From Alentia gelatinosa (lineage: Eukaryota > Annelida > Polychaeta > Phyllodocida > Polynoidae): DNA of 64,000 bases. The notes beneath the pieces were generated by a model. That model was given only the letters and a program-made list of their open reading frames with translations. It had not been told where the DNA came from and searched no databases. The stretch covers positions 57,880,335 to 57,944,334 of the forward strand of contig OX465584.1 in assembly GCA_950022655.1 (NCBI GenBank), in the 5' to 3' direction. Position numbers and translations under genes: made by a program. Below are positions 55,320 to 64,000 of the stretch, piece after piece; position 1 is the first letter of the stretch; each line of letters opens with the position of its first letter.

Positions 55320-55810
55320 GTGAAGTTGATTAACACTCCAGGGCCTGGGCTCATGACCGACTTCCGGTGCATGTGACCGCGTCGATCACAACCCCGCCAC
55401 TACGTGTCGCTGCATATCCAGCGCCGCCAGCCGGTGGGAGGGGGAACTACACTGAGAAAGGGCGGGGGGAGGGGTGCACGAGGGGCTCCTAGGGGGCGCT
55501 CGGGTCGGACGAATGGTCATCGTGTGCGCATGCGCGAGCGTCTGTAGCCAAAGGCGCCTGGAGCAGACGACATTCGTGTCTCGGCGTCTCGTAGAGTCTC
55601 GCGGGAGACGGTGCGAGGTCTCGTGAGTTCTCGCGAGATGAGAGCGACGCCTGCAGGGTGTTGGCAGAACCTTATAGGTATTGACGTAGTCGCAGAAGAC
55701 ATCGGAAACCTGTCGATTGGGGGAAGCTCCCCCGAGCGGCCCCCTGCATGAGCGGCGCAGCTTCCAGATACGTGAGCAGAACTGCGCTGCTCGATGACGC
55801 TCTTAGTGGG
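55320..55810. promoter_or_regulatory. CpG island with NRF1-type and TCTCGCGAGA motifs
   Basis: A CpG-dense block contains GCGCATGCGC at 55526-55535 (the NRF1 palindrome), TCTCGCGAGA at 55629-55638 (a known animal promoter element) and GGGCGGGG near 55462 (GC box). In animals these cluster at housekeeping promoters. I cannot fix a direction and no first exon is clear. Confidence 0.45.
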
Positions 55811-55829
55811 ATCAGGGGCTCGTCCCTCA

Positions 55830-56505
55830 GTCCTAGCCGCATTGTTTAACCCGTAGAGATCGGTTAATGTTATGCGAAATACGGCAAAATCTCACATGCG
55901 GGGACACCCACCGTTCTATATAGTATATGTATATAATAGACCCTATTGAGGTATCCCGTAATCCAGTCTGTTTTGCAAGTTCCGGTTATCGCTGATTACC
56001 GACGTTATATGGTGATAGACCCGTGACCCGTAACTCAGAATTAATGCAGTTAAACGGTTTTCAGAAATCCTCAAATTGAAATTCTGATGCCAGAAATGGA
56101 AATTTCAGCTATTTCTACATAGAAATTCGAAATTATATTCAGTTTCTCCAGTTATAAACCAGAAAACTGTGGTTCATGTTGTCGTAGTGTGCCAAGTCTA
56201 TCGGGAGCGGAACTTTGCTTTACCCGGGCGATAATCGGGAGTTTAGTAACCTGTGGAGGCTCTATACACTGTTTTAACCTCACAAACACCCAACAGACGC
56301 CTACCTGATGCCTACAAAAGCGGGGTTTTACAATACTACCTGTAATCTCTGTTAGGTGTTAAATACAGGTATTCCAGTTTGAATCTTATTTTAGTTTTCA
56401 CCATGGGTTTTCCAGAAAAGAATTTCATTTCCTATTTTAATTGCTCGAAAATATGTTACATCAATCATGATAGTGAGAGACACTGCTTACAAGGTTACAC
56501 ATATC
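55830..56505. other. Unassigned stretch
   Basis: No repeat copy or gene recognised. Confidence 0.4.
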
Positions 56506-56506
56506 T

Positions 56507-56800
56507 ATCTCACCCCAGATATTTATTCTCCATAGACTTAACATTGGTAACTCGTATCTAATACCCATTAGATATTTAGGAAAAATATCCAATGGGGGAT
56601 AATGTCACAAATGTTAGCCCATTAGTCAATATTAAAGGTGAGATAAATTCAGAAACCCATCCAGGTTTAAGGTCAGAGCTCGATCCCATCTCATTTGAAT
56701 CACATAGCAATTCACGCGGCTTCGCCTTGTGAATTACTACGTAATTCAAACTCGATGGGATACGAGCTCAGACCCTAAACTTTCATGGGTTTCCTCTATA
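56507..56800 (+). mobile_element. Foldback element, family H
   Basis: TATCTCACCCCAGATATTTA, CCATAGACTTAACATTGG and AAGGTGAGATAAATTCAG form block one. A palindrome (GAGCTCGATCCCATC ... GATGGGATACGAGCTC) with tip CAC-GC-GGC-TTC-GCC-TT-GTG (56713-56731) forms block two. Confidence 0.65.
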
Positions 56801-57290
56801 ATATATGCGAGGTTCCATATTAGATCATCATCATATCATACAGATATAAATAGTATTAGAACGATATCAGGCTTTCCTTTTAAACCTGAATCACATCCCT
56901 TCATGGAGCAGAGTTTAAGAATTATAAGCGCCATAAAATGTGAACTGATGCTTGGTTCATTAGATTTTATCAGTCGCCACCCACGTTGATATGATGAGAG
57001 AGAAAATGTATGGCAAGGATATTTATCTAAAGAGTTGATCCTTGGGGTACAGGACAGCATATAAATGTTGATTAATCAAATTAAGTAATGGATACTTACA
57101 TATCGCGGAGATACACAATAACTGAGTCAGCATGTTTGTATTGTCAACGCAAGCCAACCTGAGTAGATGGACTGATGGTAAAAATGTGCATCAAATCTGG
57201 ATGGGATTGCAATCTTTGGCTCAATCTGTTTTTTTCATACTATATTATTTTCATTAATCACCACAAAATGACTGCTGTCAACAGTCTAGT
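56801..57290. other. Unassigned stretch
   Basis: Nothing recognised. Confidence 0.4.
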
Positions 57291-57299
57291 CTGAAGCAA

Positions 57300-57762
57300 A
57301 TGCTAAAAAAAATATTTGTCTCAGGGAAATGGGACCATACAATTCAGACGAGGAGATTGTATTCCAGTTCATAATATCAGCAGGATTTGGCTCAGAAAAA
57401 CACACTGTGCGGTACGTGGATCCCACCCTGTGAGTCACACCTAAAGTGGGATTCACACGATGGGACAAATGGACCTGAGACTGGTGTACTTCACACCTTT
57501 GCACCAGTCGGCTACTATTACATTTGTCTCATCAAAATGTCCCTCTAAATTTTAAACCTGTGTAAAGTCAAAATCTCATGAGATTCTGTTCCTTGTCAGA
57601 GGTGATTGTCGCCGACAATTGCAAGGAAAAAAAGTTGTCTCAGCAAAATGGAACCCTGTAATTCACACGAGGAGATTGTGTTTCAGTACCGAATCTCAAC
57701 AGGATTTGTCTCAGACAACCACCCTGTGAGGTATGTCAGTCCCGTTGTGTGAATCCCACTTA
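57300..57762. mobile_element. Family EE elements
   Basis: 57443-57762 has termini AAGTGGGATTCACACGATGG and GTTGTGTGAATCCCACTT. 57300-57440 is a partial second copy (GTCTCAGGGAAATGGGACCA). Confidence 0.55.
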
Positions 57763-58018
57763 AAGGAGAATTGTCTGAGATTAGGTAAAACGTGGAGTTT
57801 ATCTGTCTCAGGTACAGTAATCTGTCTGTCTGAATCCCACTTTAGCAAAGAGCGCATGAATACCCTCTCTCATAAAAGGCCAGATATAACCAGAATATGA
57901 GATTTTAGAATTGACACTTTAGGAAATGTATGATTGTGAAACATAATTGTTTCTCACAATATGACGGATTTCTGTGCATCCTGCATTGTATATTTCAGAA
58001 GTTCGAACGCAGCTTTAT

Positions 58019-58025
58019 AATGATG

Positions 58026-58056
<31 letters not shown>

Positions 58057-58275
58057 TGATAATAATAATGATAATAATAATAATAATAATGATAATAATA
58101 ATGATAATAATAATAATAATGATAATAATGATGATGATCATAAAAATAATAATGATGATCATGATGATAATAATAATGATGATGATAATGATAATAATAA
58201 TGATAATAATAATAATAGTAGTAGTAGTAGTAGTAATAATAATATTAATAACAATAATAATAACAATAATGGTAA
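58019..58275 (+). repeat. (AAT/GAT)n microsatellite, first part
   Basis: Mixed AAT, GAT, AGT and AAC trinucleotides. Overlapping poly-Asn/Ile ORFs are artefacts. Confidence 0.95.
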
Positions 58276-58793
58276 TGTAGCAGACAGCCGGTTCTAGGGT
58301 TCTAAACTCACCACCGGAGATTAGATTGATCTATCCGGCAGAGTGAGTCGCTACCCTGTGTGATAAACACCGCAGGTTGGTTGGGTTTTCTCGGTAAGTT
58401 AAAGGAGATGCAGGATCTACAACTTTAGACTAAGCAAACACAAGACCAGACTCAGAACAGTTTCAGGTACAAACTCTTTATTGCCACCTGGAGTGTCACA
58501 GTCGCATAGCACGGAATGTGCTGGGTAGCGCAAGGTAAGGTTCTCTTCTCTCAACCACTGAAAGGCTTCACAGAGAAACCTAGCAGTATGTGAAGTTTCC
58601 AAGCAGCTCTCTTGACATGGAGGAATGTACAAGTAGCCTGTCAACCCGCTGCAGACTTGGCCTATATATACTGACGGATCTCTGTAATGCGGGCGGCCCT
58701 GTAGTATTTGCATACACAGGTCCACCGGCTTTACCGCACAGCAGGGATCGGCACTCGTGGCACCTGGCGTAAAGCTTGACCCTGACCGCTACA
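58275..58793 (-). mobile_element. LTR-like repeat, family N (subtype 2), inside a microsatellite
   Basis: TGTAGC at the minus-strand start and GCTACA at its end, a GTATATATAGG TATA box near 58662-58672, and AATAAA near 58478-58483. It splits the AAT microsatellite, so a target duplication cannot be distinguished. Confidence 0.45.
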
Positions 58794-58860
58794 ATAATAA
58801 TAATCATTATAATAATAACAATAACAATAATAACAATAATAATAAAAATAATTATGATTA
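58794..58860 (+). repeat. (AAT)n microsatellite, second part
   Basis: Continues the tract interrupted at 58275. Confidence 0.9.
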
Positions 58861-59290
58861 AACAATTAATCCTTACCTGGCTATTTAAAAAGTTTATTGC
58901 GACCAACGACGCTAACAGAAAACAAATACTTATATATCAAAGCTAGGAGAGCTTTCCTCCATGACCGCACTTCTTCCTCCTGACATTTACAATAAATTTT
59001 ACCTGGTATTCAACCAGACACCTACCCTTAATCGCCGTTGTAAATTGCCTTTGTCTTTCATGCACAACGTGTGCTTGTCTAGTTATCTATCTGTTGATTG
59101 CCTCGTTTAAAACTTCAGAAAGGAGAGAGGAGGTTTTACAAGATGCATGATTGTTTAGATTTTCAGACGTCGTGGTGAATTAGAACTGATAAGGACATGC
59201 ACAGAGTTCAGCAAGTCTTTGTTTGACAGCTGCTCATTGAGCTAAGTGGTGATACCTGACTTTCAGTCTTAACCCTTTCCTGGCCAGACA
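58861..59290. other. Unassigned stretch
   Basis: Nothing recognised. Confidence 0.4.
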
Positions 59291-59292
59291 TG

Positions 59293-59890
59293 GGACCTGT
59301 TTCACCAGTTTCGTGACATGTCTGTGACACCATACGGACATGGTTTTTTAGTTTTTTTTTAAATCGTTTATTTACCCTGGATAAGGTGAGGCATGATTGC
59401 CTGTTTACAACCTGTAACCAGCATCGTAGTACAGGTAGCGTAGTTGCATTATATGCGTGTCCCTAACTGACTAAGCAACAAAGTAACCAAACTAAGTAAC
59501 AATGTATCAACATAGTATCAAAATGTACCAACTTCCAAACTTCAGTAGTTATATGAAAAGGGTACAATGGTGGTATAATTTGCGTACTTTACAAATAAAT
59601 AATAATTAATGGATAAACAGATGTTTACCATGATAATACATATATATGTTCTGAGCAAGATTTATCTAGTTTCGTGACAACACAAGTAGCTGCCCTAAGG
59701 TAAAGACAGACCTCAAACATAAGAATTAGACAAATCTACACATCATGGACCTGTGTCACTAGTTTAGTGACAAAAGTGTTAGACAGACATGAAAAGCGGC
59801 ACCAACAGTGCAAGCAAGAACGGACAAAACAAAGTCTAATGTCTGGTTCTTGTGAAACCGGACACACCATCTAGACGCCATCCTAGACTC
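59293..59890. mobile_element. Family C element split by a LINE 3' end
   Basis: GGACCTGTTTCACCAGTTTC ... CACCATACGGACAT, then TCTAGTTTCGTGACAACACA ... CAAGCAAGAACGGACAAAAC to about 59890, where the match fades. Confidence 0.65.
59343..59664 (-). mobile_element. LINE 3' UTR fragment
   Basis: A T-rich start (59343-59361), then on the minus strand ATCCAGGGTAAATAAACGAT, the same kind of 3' terminus as at 47099 and 42580. No coding sequence is retained. Confidence 0.6.
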
Positions 59891-59914
59891 ATATCACGCA
59901 GTTAGAGAAATAGC

Positions 59915-60195
59915 AAGTCGACTGGGTGCAAGTGAGTTAAAGAAAACGATCCAGAGGCTGAATGGAACCCAAACCTTTTAGTTGTTATTCATTTAAAATT
60001 GCTCGCTCATTCATTCATGATGAACATACCATTTGCTCCTAGTTATTATATACCTGTGGCCATATGTCCTTTGTATACCGCCCTACCCGTTTTATATTGA
60101 AACAGCCATCAGGCTGAGTGCGTATCACCGGGATGAATAAAAGGTAACTAAAATAACAATTTTAAGGTACATATTTACAGTAATACGAAACAGGT
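59915..60195. other. Unassigned stretch
   Basis: Nothing recognised. Confidence 0.4.
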
Positions 60196-60373
60196 ATAGT
60201 AAAACCCCCGCTTACATGACACCTCGCTTAAGGAGAGAAGCCGCATAAGTGGAGAATTTGCTCAGAAGAGAAATTTCTATTTAGTTCATTTTAACCCCAC
60301 TTAAGGGAGCACCCCGTTTAAGGGTACACTTTCCTCGGAACTGAGGGTGGCCCCTTAAGCGGGTTTTTACTGT
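60196..60373. mobile_element. pogo/Tigger-like MITE
   Basis: Termini TAGTAAAACCCCCGCTTACA and TTAAGCGGGTTTTTACTGTA, next to TA on both sides. CAGTAAAAcCccGcTTA ends with a TA target are typical of pogo-type Tc1/mariner elements. Confidence 0.6.
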
Positions 60374-60375
60374 AT

Positions 60376-60454
60376 ACTGTAGCTGTTCGTGATAGATACT
60401 TGGTAAAATTGACTCTTATCACGTAGAGCCACAGCAGCAAACATGTTTCCGTAT
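60376..60454. mobile_element. MITE AA, copy 3, shortened
   Basis: CTGTAGCTGTTCGTGATAGA, GGTAAAATTGACTCTTATCA and TGTTTCCGTAT match AA copies 1 and 2. It adjoins the pogo-like element. Confidence 0.5.
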
Positions 60455-61060
60455 AACACACTCACATATTGATACATTATTGTTCCTGAGATAGTCACAC
60501 GCAGCAGTAGTGACAAAATATGACAGTCAATGCCTGAAAAGATAAGAAATCCGTCTTAATTGGACTGTCTTGTCGACAGAGCCACCCTGCAGTGTACCGG
60601 GATCTGAGCAACTGACACAGTGACACACCTTAATTATTGATGAGGCTGCTACCTTCACTTAAAAACAAAACCCCAGAAGCGTCACATTCATATGGTTATT
60701 CTTAAAAGGGTTCTAATTTGTCAGTAGATATATGTATAGAACGTCCTGAATATGTACCAACATGGTAGGTCGTTCTATATTTACTATATACCCGAAATTA
60801 ATGAAAATAATGAATTTAATTCATATTTTAGTCAACGCCTATGGAACAGTGTTCCTTATTTTGCGGTACGGAACGCTGTTCCGTACGGTATTTTTGCGTT
60901 ATATGGTGAAACTGTGCGTATTTACAGCATAGGTGTATAGTAATATAGAGAGACATGGTTAGTGTACCTGAATGGAATCTGTTCAGAGATATTTCGGTCG
61001 GAAATAATCCCCGAATTCGAAGAATGAGGGGGTTATTTCCGAAAGTTTATGGTCAGAGCT
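60455..61060. other. Unassigned stretch
   Basis: 60840-60885 contains GGAACAGTGTTCC / GGAACGCTGTTCC, an inverted pair. No gene recognised. Confidence 0.35.
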
Positions 61061-61062
61061 TG

Positions 61063-61240
61063 TTTTTTGTTTTTTTTGTAAAGAGTTCTTTATTCACGTA
61101 TAAAGGATTCATATATAGTATACATGATTTTCAGCCGATAACGTCAAACAAACATGGAGAACAACACAATAGGACATACTAAACAGATCAGTAGTTAGGA
61201 ATCAGATTTTACCGCTATAGTGTCGGTTTTTCACCATTCA
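61063..61240 (-). mobile_element. Retroelement 3' end
   Basis: A T-rich start (TTGTTTTTTGTTTTTTTTG) and, on the minus strand, GTGAATAAAGAACTC before the tail. The body is not recognised. Confidence 0.45.
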
Positions 61241-61520
61241 TAGTATACATTCCAATTGACTTTTCAGTACAAGAAACACACAGCAAAAGACACATAGTGT
61301 CACAGCAAAGCAAAAAAAAACCAAAAAAACCCCAAAAAAACAACCCCAAAGAATCAAACATTAAGTGGTGGTACAGATTAGTGAAACTTAGTGTTCAGTA
61401 GTTCAAATGACTTGCATATCATGTCGTGTCCATCATCAAGAAAAGAACAATAACTCAGGTGTTCACTGAACAACATAGCAATGGACAGTACAGCAAAAAA
61501 CACATCAAGTTTGAATAGCA

Positions 61521-61740
61521 TGGTAATTCACAAGGTGAAGCTGCGTGAATTACGTAGCAATTCAACTGAGTTGGTATCAAGCTCTGACTGTAAATTTGAA
61601 TAGGTTTCTCAATTTGTCTTACCCTTCACAATGACAAATTGGTTAACATTTGTGACATAACCCCCCCCCCCCCCACGGGTATTTTATTCTTTATACTCCA
61701 TGAGCATTGGGTACGAGATCCCAATGTTAAGTCTATACAT
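61521..61740 (-). mobile_element. Foldback element, family H, inverted and truncated
   Basis: The tip CACAAGGTGAAGCTGCGTG (61529-61547) is followed by GAATTACGTAGCAATTCAAC, TTTGTCTTACCCTTCACAA, a C-run, and TCCCAATGTTAAGTCTAT. Confidence 0.55.
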
Positions 61741-61963
61741 AGAGAGAAGCATTGTCTTATTTCTGTTTGAACGAAACAATCTCGAAGACTTCAACCTTCG
61801 TGAGACTGAAAATTAGCGTAAGAATTTTTTGTTGATTCCTCATTCGCTTCCAGTTTTTCGCCGTATCTCTGAACCGTGAGAACTTTCCCACGCCCGGATT
61901 GTTCATTTCATTAGCCAGCCTATAGGCACTGACTATTTCCCCTGTTTCTTGGTGGAACCTTAC

Positions 61964-62277
61964 CTTTCTGCTAAGGCATCCTGATTCTTTGCAAATAGAA
62001 TATCCATATCTAATGTACCTGCTAAATTGCATGTTGGCACTTTGTAAATTTTCTCATTTAGATCAAACTTACTCGACAGGAGAAAATCATTTGTATTCCA
62101 GCAAATTACAACAGATGTTTGTGCCTCTATCTTTAAAAAAATAGAGAAATGTTCTGCATAATTAAAATCTTTCGTAACCTTCAGATCAATACGCGACAGA
62201 AAATCTGCCGGACTCCCTGAGGACAATCTATCATTCTCTCTGGATGATCTGTCACCGTGCGTTAAGGCAGTCCCTAG
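61964..62277 (-). CDS. Possible internal coding exon, unknown protein
   Basis: Minus-strand open frame bounded by a donor AGAAAG|GTAAGG (GT at 61963-61962) and a weak acceptor GAGTGCTAG before GGACTGCC. Residues include DFLSRIDLKVTKDFNYAEHF and KIYKVPTCNLAGTLDMDILF, which read like folded protein rather than low-complexity sequence. Downstream 61757-61960 is open in another frame (KVRFHQETGEIVSAYRLANE), so alternatively this is one decayed ORF with a frameshift. No family recognised. A foldback element starts at 62301 on its 5' side and would have removed most of an upstream intron. Confidence 0.28.
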
Positions 62278-62300
62278 CACTCAGCCACAGGAATCTGTCT

Positions 62301-62617
62301 TTATCTCACCCCTGGTACAAGTGTAGCCATAGGAATAACATTAGAAAAAAATACTCAACGATAACCCTGGTAAAGTGACAATACTACGCCACGGTCGTGG
62401 TGTAGTGAATACGAGATGACAAGACAAGAAATTTGAACTCCCCTAACCTTGAAAGGGGTGAGATAAATCCATAACCGCACTTGAATCGTAAAATAAACAA
62501 TACTACACTCGTTTGAAATGGCCTTAATCGTCACTCGGCTTCGCCTCGATGAAGATTGCTGCCCTTCCAAACTCGTGGAGTATTGTGTATTTATACGATT
62601 CTCGATGCAGTTCTATA
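62301..62617 (+). mobile_element. Foldback element, family G, complete
   Basis: TATCTCACCCCTGGTACAAG, GCCATAGGAATAACATTAG and AGGGGTGAGATAAATCCA form block one. A palindrome with tip CAC-TC-GGC-TTC-GCC-TC-GATG (62532-62550) forms block two, ending CGATGCAGTTCTATATAA. Confidence 0.75.
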
Positions 62618-62619
62618 TA

Positions 62620-62925
62620 ATTATCCTACCCCTAATATAAAATCCCATAGGCTTAACATTGAGTTTCCGTATGCCACGCTGACTGGCATACGGATTTTTA
62701 TATGCCACTAGTGGCATACAGCATTGTTATTACGTAATATTCCAAAATCGAGGAGATAGGGTAGGATAAAATCAAAACCTGATTCATTTTAATCTTGGCC
62801 ACCGCATTCCACTCCAGGAGTTTTGGCTCCGGACTTCACTCGGCTTCGCCTCATGAAGTCACTTTGCTAAACTCCAGTCGTGGAGTACGGTGGCCAAGAT
62901 TAAACCTCATCCAGTTTTACGATAT
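62620..62925 (+). mobile_element. Foldback element, family F2, complete
   Basis: TTATCCTACCCCTAATATAA, CCATAGGCTTAACATTGAG and GGGTAGGATAAAATCAAAAC form block one. Arms AATCTTGGCCACCG and tip CAC-TC-GGC-TTC-GCC-TC-ATG (62837-62855) form block two, ending CCAGTTTTACGATA. It abuts the G element. Confidence 0.75.
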
Positions 62926-63004
62926 TACCAGCCAAGGCAATAACCAGAACCCAGTGTGTTTGTTTGTTTGATTGTGTAGATTAATGTCCAATATGTTCTA
63001 TGAA

Positions 63005-63375
63005 GGGGGGCTCCACCAACCACGACAAGGCTATGACAATGGCTTCCAGACAAGGTCCACGGTTGGTGGACCCCAGTTCCCAACAAGAGTCTACGACAAG
63101 GCAACGACAAGGCAATGATTGGAAGCGTGTCGGGAGCCTTCGAGCATGTTAATTTTTTTCCCATGACTGGACCCTTGTCTTGGAGTGTCATGGTGTGTCA
63201 GGAGCGTGTCACAAAGGTCTATGATAGAAAATTTTGGTGAAGGGTGCACTTCCTGACATACCCCGACAACGCTGTCGTAAAGCCCCCCTTCTTACGACTA
63301 GGCTGTGACAAGCGCCGAATGGAACTTTCTTGTCGGCGCTTGCCGTAGCCTTGTTGTGGTTGGTGGACGCCCGCC
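63005..63375. mobile_element. MITE D, copy 6, internally shortened
   Basis: GGCTCCACCAACCACGACAA ... TTGTGGTTGGTGGACGCCCG. A block near 63060 present in copies 2 and 5 is missing. Confidence 0.7.
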
Positions 63376-63870
63376 TTTAGACTTAGGTTTGATCGGACAT
63401 ATGGTATGAATCTCACCCCTTACACATTTACCGAAGTGAGAGTTCTTCTACTTCCCACTCCACATACACATTGTTAGACTCTAGTAAAGTCTGTTATCAC
63501 CAGGGCCTGTGCACACAAGTGGAGGCTCATGCTGAGACTGTTAAGGGCTGCCATTTTAAAACAGGGATTCCTGCCTCCATCCCAGCATGAAGCTGGATAA
63601 TGGCGGCTCGCTGGTTCTCAGGTTCGGTTGTAGACTTACCAGCAGCCAGTGTCTCACATTGAGTTTCCCTCTTGTCAAAATGACGCTATAAATAGAACGG
63701 CCAACCCTGCGATTTCTCTCACCGAGGCGATTGGCCAATAGGAGCCATGCTCTCATAGACCTTCATAGACCATTACCCGAAGGCGGCACGGTCTGTAAAC
63801 GGACTAAGACATGGTATGAGAAGGATTGGCCTTTGATATAGCGGTAAATATACTGCTTGGGATGACGGAG
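63376..63870. other. Unassigned stretch
   Basis: No gene seen. Short inverted words around GCCATTTT and AATGGCGGC lie near 63550-63605. Confidence 0.35.
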
Positions 63871-63875
63871 AAAAG

Positions 63876-63957
63876 TGGCTGAAGTGAGACTTGAACCTAC
63901 GAAGTTGGAACCTTGGGATTATGAGTCCAGTTGTCTTCACCACTGCGCTAAATTCCC
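63876..63957 (-). mobile_element. tRNA-like sequence (SINE head or tRNA pseudogene)
   Basis: Minus strand: A box TAGCGCAGTGG (63940-63950), a CTCATAA anticodon-type loop (CAT at 63921-63923) and B box GGTTCAAGTCTC (63886-63897), then CCACTTTT. The CAT loop recalls tRNA-Met. The acceptor stem needs a bulge and the variable region is over-long, so a functional tRNA is doubtful. Confidence 0.45.
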
Positions 63958-64000
63958 ACAATGTTTGCTTCAGTTATGCTTGCATGCAAACATATCTGGC

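Noticed and set aside
57930..58297. ORFs of about 110 codons rich in Ile/Met or Asn/Asp
   Set aside because: Translations of the AAT/GAT microsatellite.
63876..63957. Functional tRNA-Met
   Set aside because: The acceptor stem is bulged and the variable region too long. Kept only as a tRNA-like sequence.

Overview
The window looks like repeat-dominated, non-coding nuclear DNA of a eukaryote, most likely an invertebrate animal. It has no operons, ribosome-binding sites or long host genes. It does have short non-autonomous DNA transposons nested in one another, 5'-truncated non-LTR retrotransposons with poly-A tails, tRNA-like SINE heads, AAT/GAT and TA microsatellites, and a few CpG-rich islands with animal-promoter motifs. 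A DVEPNPG motif near the left end is a 2A-like signature known from non-LTR elements of echinoderms, amphioxus and molluscs. I cannot name the species.

Layout. 0-9 kb: LINE tail, 2A-like ORF, composite TWA-flanked MITE, a cluster of foldback elements, a CpG-rich stretch, LTR-like repeat, a piggyBac-like MITE with palindromic minisatellite, a tRNA-like SINE. 9-19 kb: nested MITEs and two foldback clusters (12.1-13.5 and 15.2-16.9 kb). 19-27 kb: LTR-like repeat, D and E MITEs, (TA)n, a decayed LINE, C elements. 27-36 kb: foldback elements, a tandem duplication split by a piggyBac-like MITE, LTR-like repeat, O elements. 36-41 kb: the best LINE (reverse transcriptase ORF, one frameshift) inside an O element, plus another LINE end. 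41-50 kb: D inside FF, a 73-bp minisatellite, a possible exon near 46 kb, a second LINE with RT, a GC-rich island. 50-64 kb: more D/E/C/A elements, a possible terminal exon at 52.2-52.5 kb, a CpG island with NRF1-type and TCTCGCGAGA motifs at 55.3-55.8 kb, microsatellites, more foldback elements, a possible exon at 62 kb and a tRNA-like sequence at the right edge.

The most notable signal is a superfamily of bipartite foldback elements. About ten families with unrelated arms share one boundary block (TTATCYHACCCC, then CCATAGGCTTAACATTG) and a second block that is a long palindrome. The tip of that palindrome is nearly always CAC-TC-xxC-loop-Gxx-TC-GTG: the TC/TC internal mismatch is kept while the neighbouring base pairs change together. 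Empty-site comparisons inside the window show that they insert at TA. No enzyme that could move them is encoded here. The autonomous machinery present is limited to two damaged LINE reverse transcriptases, which cannot be linked to the foldback elements.
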